From: a virus
Direction: 5' to 3' (one strand)
DNA length: 41,108 bases
Virus record (IMG/VR): IMGVR_UViG_3300025141_000239
Location: 1 to 41,108 of that record
The notes beneath the pieces are model-generated. The model saw only the letters and a list, made by a program, of their open reading frames with translations. It had not been told where the DNA came from and searched no databases. Positions 22,680 through 29,358 of the stretch are shown one piece after another; position 1 is the first letter of the stretch, and every line of letters begins with the position of its first letter. Made by a program: the position numbers and the translations under genes.

Positions 22680-22852
22680 AGAAAAAGAGAGTAACTAAAG
22701 AGCCTTACGAGGGTTATACGCTACCTAAGAGTGCTGAGAAAGGTGGCGCGTTTATAGACTTTAACAAGGTTGTTTCATCTATCTATCCAGATTTAGGTAA
22801 ACAACCCGTGAGAAAAATAAAAAAGAGGAAACGAAAAAGGAAACAAAAATGA
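22676..22852 (+). CDS. Small basic protein
   Basis: 58 residues with basic ends (MKKKRVTKEP and RKIKKRKRKRKQK) around a short hydrophobic middle (AFIDFNKVVSSIYPDL). Nucleic-acid binding is likely from charge alone. Confidence 0.55.
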   Translation: MKKKRVTKEPYEGYTLPKSAEKGGAFIDFNKVVSSIYPDLGKQPVRKIKKRKRKRKQK

Positions 22853-23163
22853 GCAAAGACGAGAAAATAGAACGACTGTCTGACAAACTTGCAGACAAAG
22901 AAGATGAGCAGGATATGCTCTTTGAGAAAATCTATGAGAGCTTTAAAGGTTCGATAGATTTTGTCGGAGAATACGCACGAGAAGGTATGGCCTATTTAGA
23001 AGAAGCAGACACAGCTGGACACTTTGAAGAAGGCATTAATGCTTTGTCAATAGTAGCAGATGAGATAAAACATATGAAGCGCATACTTAATGAAAATGAT
23101 GAAGATATATCGAGACTTATGGTGCTCGAAGAAGAAATAGCAGATTTGGAGAAAAAAATATGA
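22849..23163 (+). CDS. Hypothetical coiled-coil protein
   Basis: 104 residues, acidic helices with heptads at both ends (KIERLSDKLADKEDEQDML and LMVLEEEIADLEKKI). Coupled at both ends. No family recognised. Confidence 0.6.
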   Translation: MSKDEKIERLSDKLADKEDEQDMLFEKIYESFKGSIDFVGEYAREGMAYLEEADTAGHFEEGINALSIVADEIKHMKRILNENDEDISRLMVLEEEIADLEKKI

Positions 23164-23465
23164 AAATAAGACGAGAATTGAAATACGCTACGTTCGAATG
23201 GGATGAGGAAGATAAGTCTATACTCATTGAGACACGAACAGACGCAGACCCTAGCCGAGAAACTCAGTTTAATCCAACAGCAGGTGAATGCTGTGATGGC
23301 CATTGTAATGGACATATAGAAACGGATGAACAATACGCTGAGAGAATAGCTAAACTAGACTCTCCCATAAATGGGAGAATTAAACTGAACAAAGTTTATG
23401 CTTTCTCTTTGATGAGATTTGTAGTGAGAATCGCTCAGAGAAATTGGTTCAGGAAAGTAAAATGA
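23160..23465 (+). CDS. Hypothetical protein with Cys/His cluster
   Basis: 101 residues; beta-like start (LKYATFEWDEEDKSILIETR), a CCDGHCNGH metal-site-like cluster near residue 44, basic helical end. Unknown. Confidence 0.6.
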   Translation: MKIRRELKYATFEWDEEDKSILIETRTDADPSRETQFNPTAGECCDGHCNGHIETDEQYAERIAKLDSPINGRIKLNKVYAFSLMRFVVRIAQRNWFRKVK

Positions 23466-23539
23466 GCGAACAATTTTGGGATATGCTGATAGGATTTATG
23501 ATAGGACTCGGCATTGGAATGTTGGTGTGTGTATTATGA
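23462..23539 (+). CDS. Single-span membrane microprotein
   Basis: 25 residues, MSEQFWDMLIGFMIGLGIGM then LVCVL, a Gly-patterned membrane helix (GxxxGxxxG-like). Both ends overlap neighbours by 4 bases, which supports it as a real gene despite its size. Confidence 0.5.
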   Translation: MSEQFWDMLIGFMIGLGIGMLVCVL

Positions 23540-23622
23540 GAATGATGTGTCTTAATTGTGATTGTGATGAATGCACTAAATATAGAGCAGAATTTAAGTG
23601 TTGTGAGGAGTGTGGAGAATGA
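23536..23622 (+). CDS. Cys-rich microprotein
   Basis: 28 residues with eight cysteines (MCLNCDCDEC and CCEEC). Metallothionein-like density; ATGA overlaps both sides. Confidence 0.5.
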   Translation: MRMMCLNCDCDECTKYRAEFKCCEECGE

Positions 23623-23720
23623 GATGTTTACGGTGTGGTGGAGACTATATTGGAATGAAAACAGCGCACAAATATAATTGCCCTCATTGTAGTGTAAAAG
23701 ATGAGAAAGGTGAACTATGA
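23619..23720 (+). CDS. Zinc-ribbon microprotein
   Basis: 33 residues: MRCLRCGGDYIG...NCPHC, a minimal rubredoxin-like knuckle pair. Coupled on both sides. Confidence 0.55.
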   Translation: MRCLRCGGDYIGMKTAHKYNCPHCSVKDEKGEL

Positions 23721-23878
23721 GACGTAAGCATATGTATAATCAGAGCACGCGCAGAACATTATGCGGTCACGTTCTCACATCACAAGAGAAAAGAACTGCT
23801 CGTATAAATACAATAAATACAACTAACTGTGGAAATTGCAAAAAGCGATTTAAAAAAATAAAAAATGAGGAAATATGA
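23717..23878 (+). CDS. Small basic Cys/His protein
   Basis: 53 residues (MRRKHMYNQSTRRTLCGHVL...CGNCKKRFKK). CGH and CGNC may form one zinc site; strongly basic. Confidence 0.55.
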   Translation: MRRKHMYNQSTRRTLCGHVLTSQEKRTARINTINTTNCGNCKKRFKKIKNEEI

Positions 23879-24213
23879 AAAAAGAAAAGTCAAGTCAAGA
23901 GAAAACGCAAGATATATGTGATGCGGTTGCCTTTGGTATAGAGGAAGGCCGTAAACAACGTAAACAACGTAGACAACCTGAGCAAACTCTAGAAGATAAA
24001 TACCTATATATGTGTGAATTATCTGAAGATATGAGCCGAGAAATTTATGAGCAAAAGAAAATTATAGCTGGAGCTCAAAAAATAGAAAAATCACTCAAAG
24101 ATTTTGTATCTAATATGTTTGAATTGAATAATGGAGAATATAGTCTACGAGATATCGATAAAGCATTGTCTTATTGGGAAAAGACCTTTGAAAAGTCTGG
24201 AATAAGATGGTAG
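23875..24213 (+). CDS. Hypothetical charged helical protein
   Basis: 112 residues with a Lys/Arg/Gln repeat (RKQRKQRRQPEQ) near residue 27 and helical C-terminal half. The triplicated CGTAAACAACGTA-type DNA (23950-23975) gives this repeat. Ends the long coupled run; a new promoter follows. Confidence 0.6.
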   Translation: MKKEKSSQEKTQDICDAVAFGIEEGRKQRKQRRQPEQTLEDKYLYMCELSEDMSREIYEQKKIIAGAQKIEKSLKDFVSNMFELNNGEYSLRDIDKALSYWEKTFEKSGIRW

Positions 24214-24252
24214 CTAAGTAAAGTATAAATAAAGATATAGCATAGTATGTTA

Positions 24253-24268
24253 AGATATATAATATATA
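24253..24268 (+). promoter_or_regulatory. TATA-rich promoter
   Basis: GATATATAATATATAC in the 79-base gap after 24213, followed by a GGGAG ribosome site before ATG 24293. Confidence 0.45.
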
Positions 24269-24292
24269 CACACAAAAAAAGGGAGAAAAATA

Positions 24293-24433
24293 ATGAATAA
24301 AGAAAACAGTGAGAACATTCCTGAGAGATGTTTAAAGTGCGGAGAGATTGTAACACCTTACGGGGGGTTACTGAGATTAAAAGATGATGTTGTGCTCCAT
24401 ATGGAGTGCGCAATGAGGTGGAATAGTATATGA
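24293..24433 (+). CDS. Small Cys protein
   Basis: 46 residues (MNKENSENIPERCLKCGEIV...), CLKC and HMEC, resembling a degenerate treble-clef or LIM half. Own ribosome site GGGAGA; coupled to the next gene. Confidence 0.55.
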   Translation: MNKENSENIPERCLKCGEIVTPYGGLLRLKDDVVLHMECAMRWNSI

Positions 24434-24576
24434 GACATTCGGCTTATTGTGTCGGTTGCGGTTATGAAACTCCACTAGTAGAGGATGAAGAAGATATTGA
24501 TTGGGACTTATTAGATATACATCAAGAATGGTGTGAAGCTGTGATAAAAGATAAGTATAAAGGGATGTTAGAATGA
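24430..24576 (+). CDS. Small acidic zinc-like protein
   Basis: 48 residues: CVGCGYETP, an acidic stretch (EDEEDIDWDLLD), then HQEWC, giving a CxxC...HxxxC site. Overlaps the methyltransferase start by 4 bases, so probably co-translated with it. Confidence 0.55.
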   Translation: MRHSAYCVGCGYETPLVEDEEDIDWDLLDIHQEWCEAVIKDKYKGMLE

Positions 24577-25682
24577 ATGTATTAAGTTTATTTGATGGTA
24601 TGGCCTGTGGAAGAATAGCGCTTGAACGAGCTGGTATTCCCGTTGAGAAGTATTTTGCATCAGAAATTGATAAGTATGCTATAAAAATTGCACAAAAGAA
24701 TTATCCTGAGATTATACATTTAGGAGATATTCGTAAGCTCTCTTTTGTAAATGAAACTACTTATCCAAAGATTGATTTAGTGATAGGAGGTTCCCCTTGT
24801 CAAGGCTTTTCTAGAGCAGGTAATGGGCTCAATTTTGAAGACCCTCGAAGTAAGTTATTCTTTGAGTTTGTGAGAATCTTAGTGGAAGTTCAACCCAAGT
24901 ATTTTTTACTTGAGAATGTGCAAATGAAACAAGAGCATCAAGACGTTGTAAATGAATATCTAGGTGTTAAACCAATAAAGATTAATTCTGCATTAGTATC
25001 TGCTCAGAACAGAGTAAGATTATACTGGACTAATATACCGGGTATTGAGCAACCAGAGGATGAGAAAATATTACTAAGAGATATTTTGGAAGAAGGGGTA
25101 GTAGATAGAGAAAAATCATACTGTATAGATGCTAATTATTTTAAGGGTGGAAACCCTAAATCATATTTCGAAAAACATCGTAGACAACTAGTATTCAAAG
25201 AAAGACCGTGTGAGCTAAGAGATTTCGATTCTAATGCTGAGTGTCATCATATTGCTAATGCAACAGATATTAATGGCCACGATTGTTTAAAGAGAGTTTA
25301 TGCTGATAGTGGGAAAAGCCCTACATTAAATGCTTGCACTGGAGGAAATAGAGAACCTAAAGTTTTACTTGTGCGCGAAGCAACAAAAAAGGGTTATACA
25401 GAAATTGAAGATGGAGATTGCTTTGATGCAACATTTATAAAGTCTGAAACAAGACGCGGAAGGAATATGAAAGATAAGAGTAATTGTTTAACTGCAGCTA
25501 ATTATGATTATATGCGTTTCGAATACCCTACTTATCGCAAACTCACTCCAACAGAGTGTGAGCGTTTGCAGACCGTTCCTGACGGATATACAGAGGATGT
25601 GAGTAACACTCAGCGTTATAAGATGCTTGGAAATGGTTGGACCGTAGATGTTATAGCTCACATATTTCGGGGTTTAAAGTGA
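24573..25682 (+). CDS. DNA (cytosine-5) methyltransferase
   Basis: 369 residues with all key motifs: I SLFDGMACGR (5-14), IV GGSPCQGFS with catalytic C76, VI ENV (about 115), VIII QNRVRLYW (about 144), a variable target-recognition region (about 160-310), IX/X RKLTPTECERLQTVPDGY and MLGNGWTVDVI. It adds a methyl group to C5 of cytosine in duplex DNA. No cognate restriction enzyme is adjacent, so it likely protects viral DNA from host restriction or marks it. Target site cannot be read from sequence. Confidence 0.92.
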   Translation: MNVLSLFDGMACGRIALERAGIPVEKYFASEIDKYAIKIAQKNYPEIIHLGDIRKLSFVNETTYPKIDLVIGGSPCQGFSRAGNGLNFEDPRSKLFFEFVRILVEVQPKYFLLENVQMKQEHQDVVNEYLGVKPIKINSALVSAQNRVRLYWTNIPGIEQPEDEKILLRDILEEGVVDREKSYCIDANYFKGGNPKSYFEKHRRQLVFKERPCELRDFDSNAECHHIANATDINGHDCLKRVYADSGKSPTLNACTGGNREPKVLLVREATKKGYTEIEDGDCFDATFIKSETRRGRNMKDKSNCLTAANYDYMRFEYPTYRKLTPTECERLQTVPDGYTEDVSNTQRYKMLGNGWTVDVIAHIFRGLK

Positions 25683-25684
25683 CG

Positions 25685-25774
25685 ATGGAAATAAGCGAAT
25701 GGATAATACTAATAGCTATATTAGATGGCCCAATAGCAGGACTCTTATATCTTCTCTGGAGGAAATACCAATGA
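25685..25774 (+). CDS. Membrane microprotein
   Basis: 29 residues (MEISEWIILIAILDGPIAG...), one membrane span with a C-terminal WRKYQ. A GTG two codons upstream is an alternative start. Coupled to the next gene. Confidence 0.45.
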   Translation: MEISEWIILIAILDGPIAGLLYLLWRKYQ

Positions 25775-25920
25775 GAGTAGAGTGTCCTAACTGTAATATT
25801 ACTTATGGTAGAAGGAAAGGATATGCTATACAATGTAAAAAGTGTGGTAAATGGCTCCAATCCGCGAGTGAGAAAAAGATCAAAGATAAAAATTATGGAC
25901 TCCATAAGAGAAGACATTAA
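25771..25920 (+). CDS. Zinc-ribbon microprotein
   Basis: 49 residues: CPNCNITYGRRKGYAIQCKKC, a classic ribbon, plus basic tail. Preceded by GGAGGAAA, a strong ribosome site. Confidence 0.6.
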   Translation: MRVECPNCNITYGRRKGYAIQCKKCGKWLQSASEKKIKDKNYGLHKRRH

Positions 25921-26014
25921 ATACCTCGTTATCTTTATATTACTTTATACATACTGGCAGGTAGTTTTATGGATACTGGTAAAAAATTCGAAGCGGAAAT
26001 CCGAACATCCTTAA
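25895..26014 (+). CDS. Possible membrane microprotein in overlapping frame
   Basis: 39 residues (MDSIREDIKYLVIFILLYTY...), membrane span then a basic end. Overlaps both neighbours (26 and 46 bases), so only tentatively called. Confidence 0.3.
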   Translation: MDSIREDIKYLVIFILLYTYWQVVLWILVKNSKRKSEHP

Positions 26015-26469
26015 AGGATGCTAATTGCTTTTGGTTTCGTATACAAGACACAAATGATGTGAGCCGATTTATCAATCAGGCTGTAGCAGAGAAACAACCG
26101 GGAGATTTCTTAGCTGTTTATGAAGGAACGCCTATTCTTATTGAGTGTAAAACGAGCCGACGCACAAAATCTTTTCCCCTTTATTATGGAGATACACCAA
26201 GCATTCCTACTCATCAAATTGATTTTGGTCTTGAAATGGAAGCGAGCGGAGGACTTTCCCTTTTTTTACTAAGAAGAGATGAACCAAGAAACAAACGGGT
26301 GTGGGCCATAAGACCAGATGGGATAATACAACTGCACCATATCTCTAAGAAAAAGTCAGTTTCGTGGGATGAGATTGAGAAACATCCCCTTTCATTTGAA
26401 CTAGAGCGACTTTCTTCTCCTGTGAGATGGGACTTGGAAAAACTTTTTAAACTCCAACAACCTTTATAA
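25969..26469 (+). CDS. PD-(D/E)XK nuclease, possible Holliday-junction resolvase
   Basis: 166 residues. N-terminal GKKFEAEIRTSLKD helix with the family Glu, then PGDFLAVYEGTPILIECKTSR giving the D-x(n)-ExK core, and HQIDFGLEMEASGGLSLFLL, as in Hjc-like and RecU-like resolvases. RecU carries the same FE...D...ExK arrangement. Likely resolves branched replication intermediates before packaging. Exact subfamily is uncertain. Confidence 0.75.
   Translation: MDTGKKFEAEIRTSLKDANCFWFRIQDTNDVSRFINQAVAEKQPGDFLAVYEGTPILIECKTSRRTKSFPLYYGDTPSIPTHQIDFGLEMEASGGLSLFLLRRDEPRNKRVWAIRPDGIIQLHHISKKKSVSWDEIEKHPLSFELERLSSPVRWDLEKLFKLQQPL
26461..26469 (+). promoter_or_regulatory. TATA box for the structured RNA / 26568 gene
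   Basis: CTTTATAAA overlaps the end of the resolvase gene; its centre is 26 bases before 26491, exactly where the RNA helix begins. Confidence 0.55.
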
Positions 26470-26490
26470 AGCTAGAAAGATTCCAACATT

Positions 26491-26549
26491 TGCAGACGCT
26501 GAAAATCTGTAGTGAAAACTACCGAGACCGGTGGGATTCAGTGTCTGCG
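26491..26549 (+). ncRNA. Candidate structured leader RNA
   Basis: GCAGACGCTGAA (26492-26503) pairs with TTCAGTGTCTGC (26537-26548) over 12 bases with one G-U. Inside, GTAGT-GAAA-ACTAC forms a hairpin capped by a GNRA tetraloop, extendable by TCT/AGA across a CG bulge. An alternative ACCG-AGAC-CGGT stem would compete with it. The predicted transcription start coincides with the base of the helix, and GAGG before ATG 26568 lies just beyond it. Either a riboswitch-like control of the next gene or a separate small RNA. Confidence 0.5.
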
Positions 26550-26567
26550 CAAACGAGGTTAATAAAT

Positions 26568-26891
26568 ATGGCTCAAATCCTAAAAAAAATCATAGATGAT
26601 TTAGATAATGATGAAGTAGAGATTTTGAATATTCTAGATTGCTTTGATGATGAGACCCAGAAAGAACTTTTTGAGAAATGGGTTAAGATATATTTTAGTA
26701 TAACTCCCTTTACTATTAAAGAAGGTCTAAAGAAGATTAAAAAAGATTTTATCCTTACAGATGAAGAAGAAATAATGCTACTATCATACGTTAAATTTTT
26801 TGAGCGTAGATTAATGGACCTCAAAGGAGATGTAGAGGCGCGCACAGAAAAATTTGAAAGTGAAGATAATGGGGGTGGGATGTTTGTTTAA
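26568..26891 (+). CDS. Hypothetical acidic helical protein
   Basis: 107 residues from ATG 26568 (MAQILKKIIDDLDNDEVEIL...). The open frame extends upstream to 26490 but that part is occupied by the RNA helix. All-helical, acidic, ends GGGMFV. Unknown. Confidence 0.6.
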   Translation: MAQILKKIIDDLDNDEVEILNILDCFDDETQKELFEKWVKIYFSITPFTIKEGLKKIKKDFILTDEEEIMLLSYVKFFERRLMDLKGDVEARTEKFESEDNGGGMFV

Positions 26892-27108
26892 TCAAAATAA
26901 TGAAGAGTTTACTTTACCAGTTTTGTTAGATAGACTAGAAACAGTTGTTGAAGTGTTAAAAGAACGAGAAACATCAGTCACACCTGAATTAGTTAAAGCA
27001 GTTCAAATTGCTATTACGTGGATAAAGAATAAGCCTGTAGTTGAGCAAGCTCTATCGCTCGATAAGGCCTTAGATGAAATGTTAAATAAATTTTTCAGGA
27101 ATATATAA
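26869..27108 (+). CDS. Hypothetical helical protein
   Basis: 79 residues from ATG 26869 (MGVGCLFNQNNEEFTL...), helix-rich (LLDRLETVVEVLKER). Start overlaps previous gene by 23 bases; a GTG at 26875 is an alternative. Unknown. Confidence 0.55.
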   Translation: MGVGCLFNQNNEEFTLPVLLDRLETVVEVLKERETSVTPELVKAVQIAITWIKNKPVVEQALSLDKALDEMLNKFFRNI

Positions 27109-27278
27109 TGGTAACAACGAAATCAGAAGGAATACACCTAGTGCAAATAGTGCTAAGATATTTATCAAAAGAAGAAGCTATTAAAATGATAAAAGATATG
27201 GACTTTGAGATAGCAGAAATTACAGATAATGAATCATTAAGAGATTCTATAAAAATGGTAAGCGAGTATTTGAAATGA
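27108..27278 (+). CDS. Hypothetical small protein
   Basis: 56 residues (MVTTKSEGIHLVQIVLRYLS...), one helix-turn region KEEAIKMIKDMDFEIAEI. Stop and start of neighbours overlap (TAATG and ATGA). Confidence 0.55.
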   Translation: MVTTKSEGIHLVQIVLRYLSKEEAIKMIKDMDFEIAEITDNESLRDSIKMVSEYLK

Positions 27279-27595
27279 ATAACAAAATGCATCAATTTGA
27301 AAATATCTGGAAAAAGAATAATAAAATGAAACAGAAAATTTTAAGCTGGTTAATTACACGAAATATAGAAGACACCTATGAAAATGCTAGAGATTATTGG
27401 ATGGGAAGATTTGAATCATTTGATAATCATATAGGGAAACCAATACACTTAAATACCAAAACAGATTGGAAACACATCAGTCGATTAAAACAAAGAGGAA
27501 AATATGGCAAAACGAAAAGAAAAGGAACCAGAAATGATGGCTCATTCACAGTTCCGACACATAATAGACAGAAGAAGCGAAGATTTAAGCGATAA
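27275..27595 (+). CDS. Hypothetical basic protein
   Basis: 106 residues, Trp/Arg/Lys-rich, with a very basic last 35 residues (KYGKTKRKGTRNDG...KKRRFKR). The last 92 bases overlap the next gene in another frame, so the C-terminal part may be less conserved. Unknown. Confidence 0.5.
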   Translation: MNNKMHQFENIWKKNNKMKQKILSWLITRNIEDTYENARDYWMGRFESFDNHIGKPIHLNTKTDWKHISRLKQRGKYGKTKRKGTRNDGSFTVPTHNRQKKRRFKR

Positions 27596-27833
27596 TTGGT
27601 GGCCTTTTGTACAGAATGTCAACGACATTTTAAAAAGAATGGATGAACTTGAAGCGAAGATTGATGCTTTTGATAATCGTATTGGAGAAGCTTATGGATT
27701 GGGCAGAACTATATCAAAATCTTTGCACAAACTAGGATTTTATGATAAAGACTTACGCCTTATATGGAAATCAGTGAAATTAATGAATGGAGTGTTAGAA
27801 GATGCAGAAGAAGCTAGAGCAGAAAATGAGTGA
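27504..27833 (+). CDS. Hypothetical protein with coiled coil
   Basis: 109 residues; ribosome site AGAGGAAA before ATG. Basic N-terminus, WWPFVQNVNDILKRMDELEAKI helix, later LHKLGFYDKDLRLIWKSV. Overlaps the preceding gene by 92 bases and the following by 8. Confidence 0.55.
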   Translation: MAKRKEKEPEMMAHSQFRHIIDRRSEDLSDNWWPFVQNVNDILKRMDELEAKIDAFDNRIGEAYGLGRTISKSLHKLGFYDKDLRLIWKSVKLMNGVLEDAEEARAENE

Positions 27834-28128
27834 AACAGAACAAGAGCAAGCAGCGGCAGCTATAGGTGAACTTACTAGAAAAGTTTTAGATGTTAATACA
27901 GAAAATAATCGTCTGCGCGCAGAAAATAAACATATATTGCGAATGGGAGTGGTATGCTTAGAAATACTACCTATTGGTGGTATGGACTGTAAAACATTAT
28001 TTAATGAGTTCTCTCAATTTGCTGAAAAACTTCATAAAATGCACGGCGATGAGCATTTAAAAGCTACTTTTGTGCAAGAATCTACAACAGCATTACACGA
28101 TGAAATTGTTCCGGAGATGTTCGGTTAA
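27826..28128 (+). CDS. Hypothetical protein
   Basis: 100 residues (MSETEQEQAAAAIGELTRKV...), N-terminal coiled coil (VNTENNRLRAENKHIL) and a small globular end. TAATG junction with next gene. Confidence 0.55.
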   Translation: MSETEQEQAAAAIGELTRKVLDVNTENNRLRAENKHILRMGVVCLEILPIGGMDCKTLFNEFSQFAEKLHKMHGDEHLKATFVQESTTALHDEIVPEMFG

Positions 28129-28400
28129 TGCGTGGATTACGAGAAGACGCTGTTTTAGGTCGTTGCACATTTTGTAAATACACTGTGCGCGAAGGAGAAG
28201 AAAAATTTGCAGGCAAATATGCTAAAGCAACTTATGGCCGTTGGATATGCGGTAATTGTTTAATAGGAATGTCTGATGCCTCAACTGCTGCCTTAAAAGG
28301 ATATAAAGATGGAGCAGAAGAAAGAGCAGAAGTATTAAAAGAAATTGGTTACAAAATGAACCCGAAAACGGGTAAACTAATAAAGGTGAAGAGTAAGTGA
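28128..28400 (+). CDS. Zinc-ribbon protein
   Basis: 90 residues: CTFCKYTVREGEEKF...WICGNCLIGM is a treble-clef-like CxxC pair; helical end with GYKMNPKTGKLIKVKSK. Last gene before a promoter. Confidence 0.6.
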   Translation: MRGLREDAVLGRCTFCKYTVREGEEKFAGKYAKATYGRWICGNCLIGMSDASTAALKGYKDGAEERAEVLKEIGYKMNPKTGKLIKVKSK

Positions 28401-28404
28401 TAGG

Positions 28405-28413
28405 TTTTATATA
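28405..28413 (+). promoter_or_regulatory. TATA box upstream of the replication operon
   Basis: TTTTATATA; predicted start near 28435 is right at the AAGGAGGA ribosome site (28435-28442), so the leader is very short. Drives 28449 onward (SSB-like, AAA+, aIF1A, PolB). Confidence 0.55.
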
Positions 28414-28448
28414 CCAATATCACATAGCTAAGCTAAGGAGGAATAACT

Positions 28449-28652
28449 ATGCCCAAAAAAGAAAACAGTGAGCTAGAATTGATGTGCGGTCTTTTCCGTA
28501 ACGAAGCCAAAAGTGGTAGTGTCTACTACAGTGGTAAGCAGAAGGAGACAGGTGAAGAGTTTGTAATGTTCAAAAACACCTACTATGAAGAGGGAGACAA
28601 TAAACCCTACTTTCGTCTAATGAAGCGTGGAAAAGGAAACACAGAAGACTAG
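28449..28652 (+). CDS. Small conserved-type phage protein
   Basis: 67 residues. The pattern MCGLFRNEAKSGSVYYSGKQ ... FVMFKNTYYEEGDNKPYFRL resembles small proteins common near phage replication genes (kxGxxyfsGk...fkNtyKxeGdnkPdyrl). The strongest ribosome site of the region (AAGGAGGA, 6-base spacing) suggests high expression. Role unknown. Confidence 0.65.
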   Translation: MPKKENSELELMCGLFRNEAKSGSVYYSGKQKETGEEFVMFKNTYYEEGDNKPYFRLMKRGKGNTED

Positions 28653-28665
28653 AGAAAGAAAAGAA

Positions 28666-29358
28666 GTGAACACCGACCACCATAGTGAGTGGATTAAGTC
28701 TCAGCAAAGCGCGAGAGTCTGGTTAGAAGACTCTATGACCGCTGAGGCCCAATTTGCTTTCATCAGCCCATTACACCGATTGCAACATTGGATTAGCTCT
28801 AAGCGAAAGCGAGTTCAGTGCTACCAACAAAAAGGTAAAGAGTGCATCTATTGTAAAAATGGACTGAGACAACAACACGATTTTACTTATGGCATATTTA
28901 TAGAAAAAGGAAATGAAACCGTATTCTATCTTAGTGCTAATTTATCTACTCATTCATACTTTCAACATAATTTTTCAAAACTTTTGGATAGTAATATTAA
29001 TCCTTGTGATGTTTTGTTCACTTTTGAACGAAAAAAAATCACCACCCCGACAGGGGGCCAAGCAAATGGATATGCTTTAGAACGGACTGATAATGAAATA
29101 TATGTTGCTGAAGTTTTTAGACCATCGCTCGATAGTAATTTTCAGAACCAAATAAAGAATTTTAAATGGGTTGTACCAGAAGAGGTAGTGCGCCGTATTG
29201 CCGACCTTGAAGGGAAACCTTTTACACTTATAGATTTCTTCTTAGAAATCAAGAAAAAAATGCCTAAACTAAAAGACAAAACTGCTAAGAAATATGCAGT
29301 AGCTTTGATAGAAAATGGAATAATTGATTTGCGCAAAGCTAGGATTTATAGAGAATGA
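28666..29358 (+). CDS. Putative single-stranded DNA-binding protein (GTG start)
   Basis: 230 residues from GTG 28666. A zinc-like VQCYQQKGKECIYC cluster (about 57-70) within a predicted OB-type beta domain, and a C-terminal winged-helix-like end (FTLIDFFLEIKKKM...KKYAVALIENGIIDL). T4 gp32-like and RPA-like proteins have comparable zinc knuckles. Placed directly before the AAA+ ATPase and PolB. The single-strand-binding role is inference from order and shape; no diagnostic motif is visible. Confidence 0.45.
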   Translation: MNTDHHSEWIKSQQSARVWLEDSMTAEAQFAFISPLHRLQHWISSKRKRVQCYQQKGKECIYCKNGLRQQHDFTYGIFIEKGNETVFYLSANLSTHSYFQHNFSKLLDSNINPCDVLFTFERKKITTPTGGQANGYALERTDNEIYVAEVFRPSLDSNFQNQIKNFKWVVPEEVVRRIADLEGKPFTLIDFFLEIKKKMPKLKDKTAKKYAVALIENGIIDLRKARIYRE

